Below, one piece after another: positions 45,564 to 53,691 of a DNA stretch of 64,000 bases (position 1 is the stretch's first letter; each line of letters opens with the position of its first letter). The notes under the pieces were generated by a model. The model had not been told where the DNA came from. It saw only the letters and a list, made by a program, of their open reading frames with translations, and did no database searches. Location: positions 248,001 to 312,000 of the forward strand of contig NZ_JASZYT010000004.1 in NCBI RefSeq assembly GCF_030316765.1, in the 5' to 3' direction. Position numbers and translations under genes: made by a program. The stretch comes from Variovorax saccharolyticus. Its GTDB lineage: Bacteria > Pseudomonadota > Gammaproteobacteria > Burkholderiales > Burkholderiaceae_C.

Positions 45564-45896
45564 TCAGTGGCCGCTGCTCCTGGAAAAAACCTGGATGACC
45601 AGCACGCCCGAGACGATCAGGCCCATGCCGAGCATGGCTGGCAGGTCGAGGGCTTGCCTGTGGACGATCCACCCCAGCAATGCGATGAGGACGATGCCTG
45701 CGCCGGCCCAGATGGCGTAGGCGATGCCGGTCGGGATGGTCTTGAGCGTCAATGACAGGAAGTAGAACGCGATCGCGTAGCCGACAACGACCGCAATGCT
45801 CGGCCACAGCCGTGTGAAGCCCTCCGACGACTTCATCGCGGTGGTGGCGACGACCTCGGCAACGATGGCGACCGACAGCAGCAGATACGGAGACAT
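45564..45896 (-). CDS. Small multidrug resistance (SMR) efflux protein
   Basis: A protein of 110 residues with four transmembrane helices. Glu14 in VAEVVATTAMKSSEGFTR is the single proton/substrate carboxylate of EmrE-type pumps; IPTGIAYAIWAGAGIVLIALLG is helix 3 with the family motif. Proton-coupled antiport of cationic drugs or, in the guanidinium group, of guanidinium ions is expected; the sequence is of the EmrE/QacE drug type. The ATG directly follows the TetR stop (TGAATG), so the two are translationally coupled. Confidence 0.93.
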   Translation of the reverse strand: MSPYLLLSVAIVAEVVATTAMKSSEGFTRLWPSIAVVVGYAIAFYFLSLTLKTIPTGIAYAIWAGAGIVLIALLGWIVHRQALDLPAMLGMGLIVSGVLVIQVFSRSSGH

Positions 45897-46430
45897 TCAA
45901 GCTCCTTCCGCGAGTCGGTGGATGGACCGCGCAAGCGCTTCGCGCTCGGTCGGCGACAGGTCGTAGACGCCGAGCACGTCCGAAAGCCACAGGCCATCCG
46001 CGGCCAGCCGGGCCAGCAGCTTGTTCGTGTCCTGGCCGTCCTGCGCGCGATCCTTGCGCACCCACTCGGCCCATCTCGAGGTCACGCCGCGCTCGATGAC
46101 ACAGGCGGCCAGCAGGGCCTTGCCGTGGTCGGAAGCCTCGCCGCTCGGCGGATCGAGCACCGGGCGCGCATAGCGCCAGGCGGCCGAGGCGCCAGAACCA
46201 TCGTCGGCGACCGCGGCCTGGAACTCCTCGGCCAGATGCTCGTAGAGCGCGAGCACCAGCGCTTCGCGCGTCGGGAAGTGGTGCTGCACCGCGCCCTTGG
46301 TGACGCCGGCCAGATCTGCGACAGCTCCGATCGAGACCTGAGCACCGCTGACCAGCAGCTCCGCGCCGGCTTCGAGCAGCAGCGCCTTGACGAGTTCGGG
46401 CCGCTTGGGCCGATGCACACCTTTCAACAT
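45897..46430 (-). CDS. TetR-family repressor of the SMR operon
   Basis: A protein of 177 residues. The HTH is VSIGAVADLAGVTKGAVQHHF (residues ~32-52) with the usual PTREALVLALY after it. It is co-transcribed with the SMR pump, and a perfect 20-base palindrome lies 12 bases upstream of its ATG (46442-46461), the typical arrangement of an autoregulated drug-efflux repressor. Confidence 0.92.
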   Translation of the reverse strand: MLKGVHRPKRPELVKALLLEAGAELLVSGAQVSIGAVADLAGVTKGAVQHHFPTREALVLALYEHLAEEFQAAVADDGSGASAAWRYARPVLDPPSGEASDHGKALLAACVIERGVTSRWAEWVRKDRAQDGQDTNKLLARLAADGLWLSDVLGVYDLSPTEREALARSIHRLAEGA

Positions 46431-46441
46431 GGCTGGAGTCT

Positions 46442-46461
46442 AACATTACGATCGTAATGTT
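46442..46461. promoter_or_regulatory. Perfect 20-bp palindromic operator of the TetR/SMR operon
   Basis: AACATTACGATCGTAATGTT is a complete palindrome, 12 bases upstream of the TetR start and 73 bases before the divergent small exported-protein gene. It is the probable TetR binding site. Confidence 0.8.
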
Positions 46462-46533
46462 GATGGATTGGCCCGCCATGGAACCTGGGGCACGCCCGAA
46501 TGTCGAAGGGAAGCAGGTTCACCGGGAGTTTCG

Positions 46534-46932
46534 ATGCCGAATGCCAATCACCGCCCGCTGCTCATTCTTTGGCTGCTCGCAGCGTCGGCCTTTGCCGGCC
46601 CGGTCATCGATCTGGACACGCCCGGCGCCATGGCGTCGCTGCGGCGATCGAACGCCGATCACTTCGAGCGCGTTCAAGGTGTTGTCGCGGGATTGTCGAG
46701 TTCAAGCGCCGACACCGCACCCATCTGGCTGCGAACCCGGTACCGCGCGGACGACCTGGTCGTGGGTTCGATGACGCTGACCAGCTATCCGCCTCAACGA
46801 AAGCTGGCGCTGACCTTGGACGACACCCGCTACCGCCTGACCTGGACCCTTCGCGACGCGAAGCCGCAGGTGCTCAAGGTCCCGTCGCCTGGAAGCCGCC
46901 GACCCGGAGAGACATCAGGTACTGCTCCTTGA
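46534..46932 (+). CDS. Small exported protein of unknown function
   Basis: A protein of 132 residues. GGGAG lies before the ATG at 46534. A signal peptide spans ~1-22 (LLILWLLAASAFAGP). The mature part contains GAMASLRRSNADHFERVQGV and a beta-rich end (ALTLDDTRYRLTWTLRD). No family recognised. The last 59 bases overlap the convergent acyl-CoA synthetase gene. It shares its promoter region with the TetR/SMR operon. Confidence 0.65.
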   Translation: MPNANHRPLLILWLLAASAFAGPVIDLDTPGAMASLRRSNADHFERVQGVVAGLSSSSADTAPIWLRTRYRADDLVVGSMTLTSYPPQRKLALTLDDTRYRLTWTLRDAKPQVLKVPSPGSRRPGETSGTAP

Positions 46933-48430
46933 GTCGTCGCTTGAAGATCTTGCCGGTGTCCTCGCGTGGCAGGTCGGCGACGAACAGCACCGAGCGCGGA
47001 ACCTTGTAGTTGGCCAGACGATGCCGCAGGAACGCCTGCACGTCGCCCGCCTGGAGATCGGCGCCGACGGCCGGCTGGATGGCGGCGACGAGCGACTCGC
47101 CGAATTCGTCGTCCGGAACACCGAACACCGCGCAGTCGGCCACGCCGGCCAGCGTCGCAAGGGTCGCCTCGATCTCCGCCGGATAGATGTTGACCCCACC
47201 CGAGATGACCATGTCGCTCTGGCGATCGACGACATGGAGGTAGCCATCCTCGTCGAGGTAGCCGACGTCGCGAAGGGTCCAAAGACCATCGCGTTCGACC
47301 TGGCGTCGGGCTTCGCTGTTGTTGGCATAGGTGAAGTCGGGAACTGCGGAACTGCGAGCGTGAATCAAGCCCACCTTTCCGACCGGCAGTTCCACGCCGG
47401 CGTCGGAGTAGATCCTGATCACTGTCCCGGGGATTGCCCTGCCCACGGAGCCGGGCTTTCGCAGCGCTTCGTGGCTGTCGATGTGCGTGATCCAGCCCAG
47501 TTCGCTGGCAGCGTAGCTCTCGTGGATGACCGGGCCCCACCAATCGATCATCCGGGCCTTCGTACCGGCTGGAAGGGGCGCGCCCGTGCAGGCCACGAAG
47601 CGGAGCGAGTCGACACGGTATTGGCTCCGGATGCCGGCGTCCAGGCGCAGCAGTCGGTTGAACATCGTCGGGACCAGATAGGCGTGGGTGATCCCTTCGG
47701 ATTCGATGATCTTCAACGTGGTCTGCGCATCGAATCGCGGCTCTATCCAGATGTGCGCATCCTTGAGCGCAGCCTGCATCACGTAGTTGGCGGGCGCGGA
47801 GTGGTACAGCGGCGCGCTGACCAACGCACGCATGTCGGTTGCGATGCCCAGGGCAACACGGCTGGCCTCGGCGAGGCTCTGAACCTGCTCCGGGGTAGGC
47901 GCGGAGCGCCGAACGCCCTTTGGCAAGCCGGTCGTGCCCGACGTGTACGCCATCATGGTGCCGGGAGGTGTCGGGGCGAGGGGCGTATCGATCGGAACTT
48001 CGACCGCGTCCCGCACCGACTCCCACGCTTCCTGTCCCACGCGGTGCGCCGAGGCCCGCTCCTGGATGGCGAAGGACTCGCGCGTGCGTGCGCGCGGCTC
48101 CGCCACCAGAACCCGTACGGAGCCCGGGATGCCTTCGGCGATCTGATCGACGAGGTCGCCGTGAATGATTAGCACGCTCGCGCCACTGTCTCTCAGGACA
48201 TGGCCCACTTCATCGGCCTTGAAGTGCCAGTTGATCGGACAGAAATGCGCGCCAACTGCCCGGGCCGCGAGCATCAGCTCCAGCACGACAGGCTCGTTGT
48301 GGAGCATCAGGGCAATCACTTTTCCGGGTCCGAGGGCCATCTGGTGCAGCGCGCGGATCGAACGCTCGAGTCGTCGCTGAAAGCCGCTGTCGGCCTCGTC
48401 GAGGCGGTCGAAGTAAATGGCTGGGGCCAT
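46874..48430 (-). CDS. Acyl-CoA synthetase (adenylate-forming, FadD/CaiC type)
   Basis: A protein of 518 residues from the ATG at 48430. The AMP-binding motif YTSGTTGLPKG is near residue 160; later motifs are ESYAASELGWITH, DVGYLDEDGYLHVVDRQSDMVISGGVNIYPAEIE (cited only as DRQSDMVISGGVN) and the catalytic Lys in REDTGKIFKR. It joins CoA to a carboxylic acid using ATP. The substrate class cannot be told. It stands alone; the small SOS-box gene follows 51 bases upstream on the same strand. Confidence 0.9.
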   Translation of the reverse strand: MAPAIYFDRLDEADSGFQRRLERSIRALHQMALGPGKVIALMLHNEPVVLELMLAARAVGAHFCPINWHFKADEVGHVLRDSGASVLIIHGDLVDQIAEGIPGSVRVLVAEPRARTRESFAIQERASAHRVGQEAWESVRDAVEVPIDTPLAPTPPGTMMAYTSGTTGLPKGVRRSAPTPEQVQSLAEASRVALGIATDMRALVSAPLYHSAPANYVMQAALKDAHIWIEPRFDAQTTLKIIESEGITHAYLVPTMFNRLLRLDAGIRSQYRVDSLRFVACTGAPLPAGTKARMIDWWGPVIHESYAASELGWITHIDSHEALRKPGSVGRAIPGTVIRIYSDAGVELPVGKVGLIHARSSAVPDFTYANNSEARRQVERDGLWTLRDVGYLDEDGYLHVVDRQSDMVISGGVNIYPAEIEATLATLAGVADCAVFGVPDDEFGESLVAAIQPAVGADLQAGDVQAFLRHRLANYKVPRSVLFVADLPREDTGKIFKRRLKEQYLMSLRVGGFQATGP

Positions 48431-48480
48431 GGAAACGCACCTTTCTCGCTGCAAGAGTCGCGATTGGATGGTGGGGCGCA

Positions 48481-48666
48481 TCAGTCGTCTACAGACGCGT
48501 CGAGGGGCCTCAGCCAATCGATGGCAGCCCGGGCTGGAGCCATGGCGCGCAGTCGCTCGTCGCACCACAGATCGGCCGCCACCTCGTCCAGTTGGTCAGG
48601 GTCCACCGTCCGCCATTGGCGCTGCAGCTGGTGGGCGCATACAGCAATCCAGTCGTCGCGTTCCAT
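48481..48666 (-). CDS. 61-residue protein behind a LexA-type SOS box
   Basis: A small, acidic, Trp-rich soluble protein (MERDDWIAVCAHQLQRQW, then VDPDQLDEVAADLW and RAMAPARAAIDWL). The ATG at 48666 lies 20 bases from a near-consensus LexA box at 48687-48702. A longer TTG start at 48708 would run through the box and is rejected. I recognise no family, though small proteins of this general make-up occur in Burkholderiales. SOS induction and a DNA-damage role (inhibitor, adaptor or cell-division brake) are inferred from the box only. Confidence 0.7.
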   Translation of the reverse strand: MERDDWIAVCAHQLQRQWRTVDPDQLDEVAADLWCDERLRAMAPARAAIDWLRPLDASVDD

Positions 48667-48686
48667 GGCGCCAGCATAGCAAAAAG

Positions 48687-48702
48687 CTGTATATTTATCC
48701 AG
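48687..48702. promoter_or_regulatory. LexA-type SOS box
   Basis: CTGTATATTTATCCAG (CTG-N10-CAG with an AT-rich centre; continued by TA) matches the classical LexA consensus CTGTATATATATACAG at 14 of 16 positions. The only gene it can control is the 61-residue ORF at 48481-48666, since the other side carries the 3' end of a minus-strand gene. Confidence 0.75.
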
Positions 48703-48736
48703 TATCAAATGTTTCGAAGTCGCTACCTGGTGAGAG

Positions 48737-49726
48737 TCAAGCCCAGGCGATCTTGTAGTCGAGGGAATGCCCGATGCGTTCCGAGAAGCGAGTGACCGAC
48801 TTGGCCATCATCCGCTCGCCCACACTCGCCGGTATCAATGTGGTGAGCCAGGCGCTCACGCCCTGGACCTCGCCCTCCAACTTTCGAGGGTGTGGCGTTG
48901 CCGCGTAGTCCACGATGGCCTCTCGCTTGCCGGCCTGCCCGAGCAAGTCGTGCAGGTCGCGGAACAGGATGAACAAGGGGTCGTTCTGATACACCGACCA
49001 GTTCGCCACCGGGAGGAAGTCCAGCAGGTGGATGAGCTGGTAGTTCAGCGCGACCCAGAAGTCCTCGCCGCTCAGCGTGATCGGCTCGTTGTCGATCACC
49101 CGGTGAAACGTGATGGAGGCGATGGCATCCGCGCGGTGCAGGTTCTTGCGAAGGTCCTGGCGTAGCGAGCCGGCGTACAGCAATCGCAGCACGGACGGAA
49201 ACGCCTCGATCTGCACCCAATCCGCGGGGGCTATCAGCTTGCGCAGCGCCGGAATCTTGTCGGCGCGCATCGCGAAGGTGTTCGTGCCGGTGCCGAGAAT
49301 CGAATGCAGCAACATCACCAGGGGAGAGCGCCCGGGGTAGTGCTGCACGCTGTATTCGAAGCAGAAGTACAGGTGGTCGAGGAAGGAGCCGTCGGCGTGC
49401 TCCACATCGAAGTCGCACTCCCGTACCAGGAACTGCAGCAACTCGGCGCTCACCTCGGGCAGCGGGTGCGCGGAACGGGCAGCCTCGTACTCGGCCTGCA
49501 CCAGCTGGGCCGAGGCGGCGTCCCAGTGGACCTCCTTGGCCACCCGCTTGGTCACGACGAAGCGGGCGGCCTTGCCCTCGAGGGTCTTGAAAATGGTGCG
49601 ATCGAGATCGAAGCTCGGGATCGATTCGACCTGGACCCTGCCGGTGTGCGCAAGGGCGGCGCCATGCGCGATGGCCGCCTTTCGCTGGGGCGTGGGATCA
49701 GGACGCTCGGCGGCTGACTGCTTCAT
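48737..49726 (-). CDS. Conserved-looking protein of unknown function (329 residues)
   Basis: Start ATG 49726, overlapping the alpha/beta hydrolase stop (ATGA). Soluble, no signal peptide. Notable stretches: VESIPSFDLDRTIFKTLEG, HYPGRSPLVMLLHSILGTGTN (short form cited), HRADAIASITFHRVIDNEP and the final RIGHSLDYKIAWA. The pattern of His and Asp residues could suit a metal- or heme-binding oxygenase fold, but I recognise no family and assign no function. It is coupled to the hydrolase gene, which suggests a common pathway. Confidence 0.75.
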   Translation of the reverse strand: MKQSAAERPDPTPQRKAAIAHGAALAHTGRVQVESIPSFDLDRTIFKTLEGKAARFVVTKRVAKEVHWDAASAQLVQAEYEAARSAHPLPEVSAELLQFLVRECDFDVEHADGSFLDHLYFCFEYSVQHYPGRSPLVMLLHSILGTGTNTFAMRADKIPALRKLIAPADWVQIEAFPSVLRLLYAGSLRQDLRKNLHRADAIASITFHRVIDNEPITLSGEDFWVALNYQLIHLLDFLPVANWSVYQNDPLFILFRDLHDLLGQAGKREAIVDYAATPHPRKLEGEVQGVSAWLTTLIPASVGERMMAKSVTRFSERIGHSLDYKIAWA

Positions 49727-50904
49727 GGATTTCCTGCGCGACGGGTTGAGGGCACGATAGTGTCCAGCCAGTCGAATGCCGCTGTCCAGAACACGATGGG
49801 TGCCATGCCCTCGCAATGCCCTTCGGCGCCCTCGGCGCGGGTGAACCTGCGAAATGCCTTCGGGCAGGTCATGGCGTCATGGAGGCGCCGACCCTGTCCG
49901 GTCGAAACGGCGTCGGTCTCGTTGTCGGTGACGAAGCTCGGGCACCGGATCGAAGGCGCCAGTCCGGCGCTGGTGTAGCGGCGCATGTCCTGGAAATAGG
50001 CCTGCGGGTCGGTGACGCCGTTGGTCACCATCCGTGGTCCGAGCAGCGTTCGCAGGGCCGGGATATCGAGCAGCGCGTCGAATTGCGGCTTGGCGGCGGG
50101 GTCGTCGACGCGCTGCCAGAGCTCGCCCAGGCGAGCGGCCACCCCAGCCGCCATGTCGTACTGGCCCGGGTCGACGATCAGCGCTGCAAGTTGCGGCGCT
50201 CCGGCCGCGCCGCGCGGGGCGAGCAGGCCGCCGAACGAGCGGCCGACGAGCACGATCCGGCGGGCGTCGACCTCGGGCAGGCCTGCGACCAGGTCGACCA
50301 TGCCGGGCACGACATGCTCCCAGTCGGGGCGCTGCGGCACGCGGCGGTCGTAGAGCACGCTGCCCTGGCCCGGGCCGTCGAGGCCCACGAACGCCCAGCC
50401 CCGGTCGAGGGCCGGGTACACCGATGCGTACAGCTCCTCGGCTGTGTTGTCATAGCCGCCGATGTGCAGGATCGTGGGGAACGGGCCGCTGCCCGACGGC
50501 GCGAACAGGTAGCCCGGCGTGTCGCCCTCGACCCGGCGCCCCGGGCGCGGCAGGTCGGGAAGGGCGCTGCGGAAGGCGTCGACGCTGGCCCGGTAGGCGG
50601 CCGTCAGCTCTTTGCCGTCCAGGTCATCCCGATGCCAGAAGAACGCCTGGCGATAGTACTCGGCCGCCCGCAGCCGCAGGGTCGCTGCACTCGTGGTGTG
50701 GCCGGCTTTCTCGGCGGCAGCCGCCTGGGCCGCCAGGCCGTCCGCGAATGTCGACCACCCGGCGTACCAGCTGTCGCGGTCGCCGTTGATGATGCGCGAC
50801 GCGATGTACAGGCACTCGCCGACGTTGGCCATGCCGGAGTCGCATTTGCCGACCGTGCGCTGCAATTGGCCGTCGAAGCCCTCGTCGTCGAAATACAGCT
50901 TCAT
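49723..50904 (-). CDS. Alpha/beta-hydrolase (FrsA / dihydroxypseudooxynicotine-hydrolase-like)
   Basis: A protein of 393 residues from the ATG at 50904, 8 bases after GGAG; the ATG two codons earlier is too close to the ribosome site. The fold is seen from IGGYDNTAEELYASVYPAL through GLDGPGQG to the nucleophile elbow GRSFGG (Ser), acid DNETDAV and His in GHCEGM. The N-terminal ~130-residue helical cap (WYAGWSTFAD, AAEYYRQAFFWHRDD) is typical of C-C bond hydrolases such as 2,6-dihydroxypseudooxynicotine hydrolase. It is coupled to the 329-residue gene after it. Confidence 0.87.
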   Translation of the reverse strand: MKLYFDDEGFDGQLQRTVGKCDSGMANVGECLYIASRIINGDRDSWYAGWSTFADGLAAQAAAAEKAGHTTSAATLRLRAAEYYRQAFFWHRDDLDGKELTAAYRASVDAFRSALPDLPRPGRRVEGDTPGYLFAPSGSGPFPTILHIGGYDNTAEELYASVYPALDRGWAFVGLDGPGQGSVLYDRRVPQRPDWEHVVPGMVDLVAGLPEVDARRIVLVGRSFGGLLAPRGAAGAPQLAALIVDPGQYDMAAGVAARLGELWQRVDDPAAKPQFDALLDIPALRTLLGPRMVTNGVTDPQAYFQDMRRYTSAGLAPSIRCPSFVTDNETDAVSTGQGRRLHDAMTCPKAFRRFTRAEGAEGHCEGMAPIVFWTAAFDWLDTIVPSTRRAGNP

Positions 50905-50984
50905 CGGCATCGCTCCTTCGTTGGCGTGCCCGCGAAGATACCGGCGTTGCGCCCGACCGGCAAGTCGGGGCGCGAAGGGAAGGC

Positions 50985-52148
50985 CTATGCGTGGAGCAGG
51001 TGGGCTTGCACGCCGCGGCGCGGGGCAGGGCCCACGGTGGGCCCGTGGCCCAGCCGCGCCCACATCTGGATCGTGTGGCCCGCCTGCTGCGCGCCCAGCG
51101 CCTGGTGAATCTGCGCGCGCATCCTCTCTTGCTCCGGATACTCTTGCAGCGCCTGCTGCAAAGGGTGCATCGCCAGGCCGTGCGCCGTGGCGGCCAGCTG
51201 CGCGCGCACGTAGGCGCGGCCCGCGAGCAACTGCGTGACGCGTTCGTTGTCGGCCGTCACCATCCAGAAGAACGCCGGCGTCGAATCGATCGCCGCGTTG
51301 AAGCGCTTGATCTGGCCTTGGATGGCCTGACTGTCAGGCGCCGAGGCGCGTGTGCGATCGAACAAGCCCACGGCAGTGAAGAAGCGCACCATCGGGTCGT
51401 TCAGCGAAAGCCCGTCACGATGCTGCGCGATTTCCTTCGGGCCCACGCGCAGCACCTTGTACGACTCCAGCAGCGTGCGCGGCGTGCTCAGCTCGATGCG
51501 CCACGCCTGCTTGGCAATCTCGCGCTGGACCTGGAGCGCGGCGGCCTGCGCGGGATCCGTGAACCCGGCCGTCACCGGAAAGCCCTCCATCGCCTCGCGG
51601 ATGGCCTGCAGCGCCTGTGCGCCGGGTGCACGCATCTCGTAGGGCGAACGATTCGTGCGGCGCCTGAACACCTGGGCGAACAGCGGATCGGGCCTCACGC
51701 GCGGGTCTTCCACCAGTCGGATGCGCGCGGTAGGCCGTTGATCAGGGCCCTTGCGATCGAAAGCTCCTAGAGGGAAGAGCTGCATCTCGGCGCGGTAGCC
51801 GCGCTGCCGTGCCGCCTGGTCCAGCAGTTCCAGAAACGTGCCCTGGCTCATGACCATCTGGCGCGAGAACGGGTCGGTTTCGGGCAGAAGCTGCTGCAAG
51901 TCCATGTAGAGCGTGATCACGCCGGGTTCACCCAGGTCCACGAGCCACGACTGCAGGTTGTGCGAATGCGGTGCCAGGATCGCGTGCGCCAGGACCCAGC
52001 GGCGCAGGTCGGTTTCGGCGCCCGGCCCTTGCCAGGCGGCCACCGCTTCCGCCGGCAGCTCGCTGCTGCAGCCGGCCAGGCCGGCGGCGGCCGCCGCGAT
52101 CACCCCGCCGCCGATTGCCCGCAAGGCGTTGCGCCGATCGGTCTGCAT
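50985..52148 (-). CDS. Tat-exported lipoprotein of the nitroreductase/Acg-like family
   Basis: A protein of 387 residues. The twin-arginine signal RRNALRAIGGG and a lipobox LAGC (Cys26) show Tat export and lipid anchoring. The body resembles the Acg-type nitroreductase family: HAILAPHSHNLQSWLV near the start, RRRTNRSPYEMR in the middle, and TAHGLAMHPLQQAL late. Flavin-binding residues are not certain, and such proteins may store or bind rather than reduce. AGGAG precedes the ATG. It is divergent from a LysR gene (86-base gap). Confidence 0.8.
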   Translation of the reverse strand: MQTDRRNALRAIGGGVIAAAAAGLAGCSSELPAEAVAAWQGPGAETDLRRWVLAHAILAPHSHNLQSWLVDLGEPGVITLYMDLQQLLPETDPFSRQMVMSQGTFLELLDQAARQRGYRAEMQLFPLGAFDRKGPDQRPTARIRLVEDPRVRPDPLFAQVFRRRTNRSPYEMRAPGAQALQAIREAMEGFPVTAGFTDPAQAAALQVQREIAKQAWRIELSTPRTLLESYKVLRVGPKEIAQHRDGLSLNDPMVRFFTAVGLFDRTRASAPDSQAIQGQIKRFNAAIDSTPAFFWMVTADNERVTQLLAGRAYVRAQLAATAHGLAMHPLQQALQEYPEQERMRAQIHQALGAQQAGHTIQMWARLGHGPTVGPAPRRGVQAHLLHA

Positions 52149-52204
52149 GAAGCGCTCCTGTAGTGAAGGTCTGCATTGTGGAAGCGGTTCCGCAGCAGCA
52201 CAAT

Positions 52205-52231
52205 TGCATAAATGTTGACAGCAGATATGCA
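52205..52231. promoter_or_regulatory. Inverted repeat directly before the LysR start
   Basis: TGCATA / TATGCA arms, 15 bases apart, ending 4 bases before the LysR ATG at 52235 in the gap shared with the nitroreductase-like gene. A candidate LysR autoregulatory site; it also contains TTGACA at 52215-52220. Confidence 0.5.
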
Positions 52232-52234
52232 TCT

Positions 52235-53137
52235 ATGAATATCTCAAGTTTCGATTGGGCGCTGGTGCGATCGTTCCTGGCAGCCATCGACCACGGCAGC
52301 CTGCTGGCCGCCGCGCGCGCCATCGGCGCCAGCCAGCCCACGCTGGGACGCCACATCGCGGAGCTGGAGCGCCAGCTCGCCGTGGTGCTGTTCGAGCGCA
52401 CCGGCCGCGGCCTGGTGCCGACCGAACAGGCGTTGCGGCTGGTCGACACGGCACGCGCGATGGAGGGCAGCGCCAGCAGGCTGTTGCGGCTCGCCCAAGG
52501 GGCCGAGGAAGGCGCCCACGGCACCGTGCGCCTCAGCGCCAGCCAGCCGGTGGCCTGTGTGCTGCTGCCGCCGCTGCTGGCGCGCATGCGCGAGGCACTG
52601 CCCGAGGTGACGGTGGAGCTGGTCGTCAGCAACGCGGTGAGCAACCTGCTGCGGCGCGAGGCCGACATCGCCTTGCGCATGGTGGCTCCCCGGCAGGCCT
52701 CGCTGATCACGCGGCGCATCGCGCTGGTGACCCTTCGAGCCTGCGCGCACCGCGACTATCTGCGACGCAACGGCAAGCCGCTGCGGCCGGACGACCTCCG
52801 CGCACACCTGTTGGTGGGTGGCGACCAGGAAAACGACCTGCGTCGCCACGCCGCGGCGATGGGCATCGCGTCGGACTCGCTGCGCTTCGGCCTGCGCAGC
52901 GACGACCTGATGGCGCAATGGGCCGCTGTGCGCGCGGGCCTGGGCGTGGGCTTCATCAACGAGTACGTGATGCGCACCGACCCCAAGGTGCAGCCGCTGC
53001 TGCCGACGCTGAAGCTGCCGAGTTTCCCCATCTGGCTGACCGTGCACCGCGAGATCCGGACCAGTCCACGCATTCGGGCGGTGTACGACTTCCTGGCCGA
53101 GCAGGTGCCTGCGGCCTTGTCTGCGGAGGGTTCGTGA
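52235..53137 (+). CDS. LysR-family transcriptional regulator
   Basis: A protein of 300 residues (MNISSFDWALVRSFLAAIDH). The HTH is LLAAARAIGASQPTLGRHIAELE; effector motifs ADIALRMVAP and GVGFINEYVM. No ribosome site is visible before the ATG, which suggests leaderless or weak translation. It probably controls the divergent nitroreductase-like gene through the repeat at 52205. Confidence 0.9.
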   Translation: MNISSFDWALVRSFLAAIDHGSLLAAARAIGASQPTLGRHIAELERQLAVVLFERTGRGLVPTEQALRLVDTARAMEGSASRLLRLAQGAEEGAHGTVRLSASQPVACVLLPPLLARMREALPEVTVELVVSNAVSNLLRREADIALRMVAPRQASLITRRIALVTLRACAHRDYLRRNGKPLRPDDLRAHLLVGGDQENDLRRHAAAMGIASDSLRFGLRSDDLMAQWAAVRAGLGVGFINEYVMRTDPKVQPLLPTLKLPSFPIWLTVHREIRTSPRIRAVYDFLAEQVPAALSAEGS

Positions 53138-53238
53138 GCGCGGATCAGGCGCATGCACGCGTATGGACAGGGCGGATGACAGTTGACACAATCGAGCGCT
53201 GCAGTGTCGCCAGTCACCAGACTCGAATGGAGTTCCAG

Positions 53239-53691
53239 ATGAATTGGGCAAGGCCTGTTCTTGGGATCGCAATGATCGCTGCCTTGGCATGGACCACCCA
53301 TGTCCAAGCGCAAATCGCTTTCATCGCCCGGCACGTGATCGGTCGCGTGGAGCAGATGTCGCAGCAGCAAGGCAACGGCGGCGTTGCGTACGACACCGCC
53401 GCCGTGGTGGTTGAAGTCCCTGCAGAGAAAGTCTACGCCGTCGCACTGCGCAACCTCAGCGCCCAGCCTCAGTTGCGGATCACTGGCCAAGACCAGCAAG
53501 GGCGCGTCATCCAGTTCACGAACAACGTTCAGATCGCGGGGCTGCAGGTCAACGCGCTATCGGACAAACTTTCTCAGATCCTGATCACGTCTGCCCACAC
53601 GGGCGACCAGAACGTCTCGTCGCTCATCCTCGAACGCATTCTCTTGTTCTGCTCGGAGATGAAAGTGAAGTGTTCGAAGGGCGCGAACTAG
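53239..53691 (+). CDS. Exported protein of unknown function
   Basis: A protein of 150 residues. GGAG is 6 bases before the ATG at 53239. A clear signal peptide covers ~1-24 (RPVLGIAMIAALAWTTHVQA). The mature part is beta-rich (VVVEVPAEKVYAVALRNL) with two cysteines near the C-terminus (LFCSEMKVKC) that could form a disulfide. No family is recognised. Its stop shares a CTAG with the convergent LysR stop. Confidence 0.7.
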   Translation: MNWARPVLGIAMIAALAWTTHVQAQIAFIARHVIGRVEQMSQQQGNGGVAYDTAAVVVEVPAEKVYAVALRNLSAQPQLRITGQDQQGRVIQFTNNVQIAGLQVNALSDKLSQILITSAHTGDQNVSSLILERILLFCSEMKVKCSKGAN

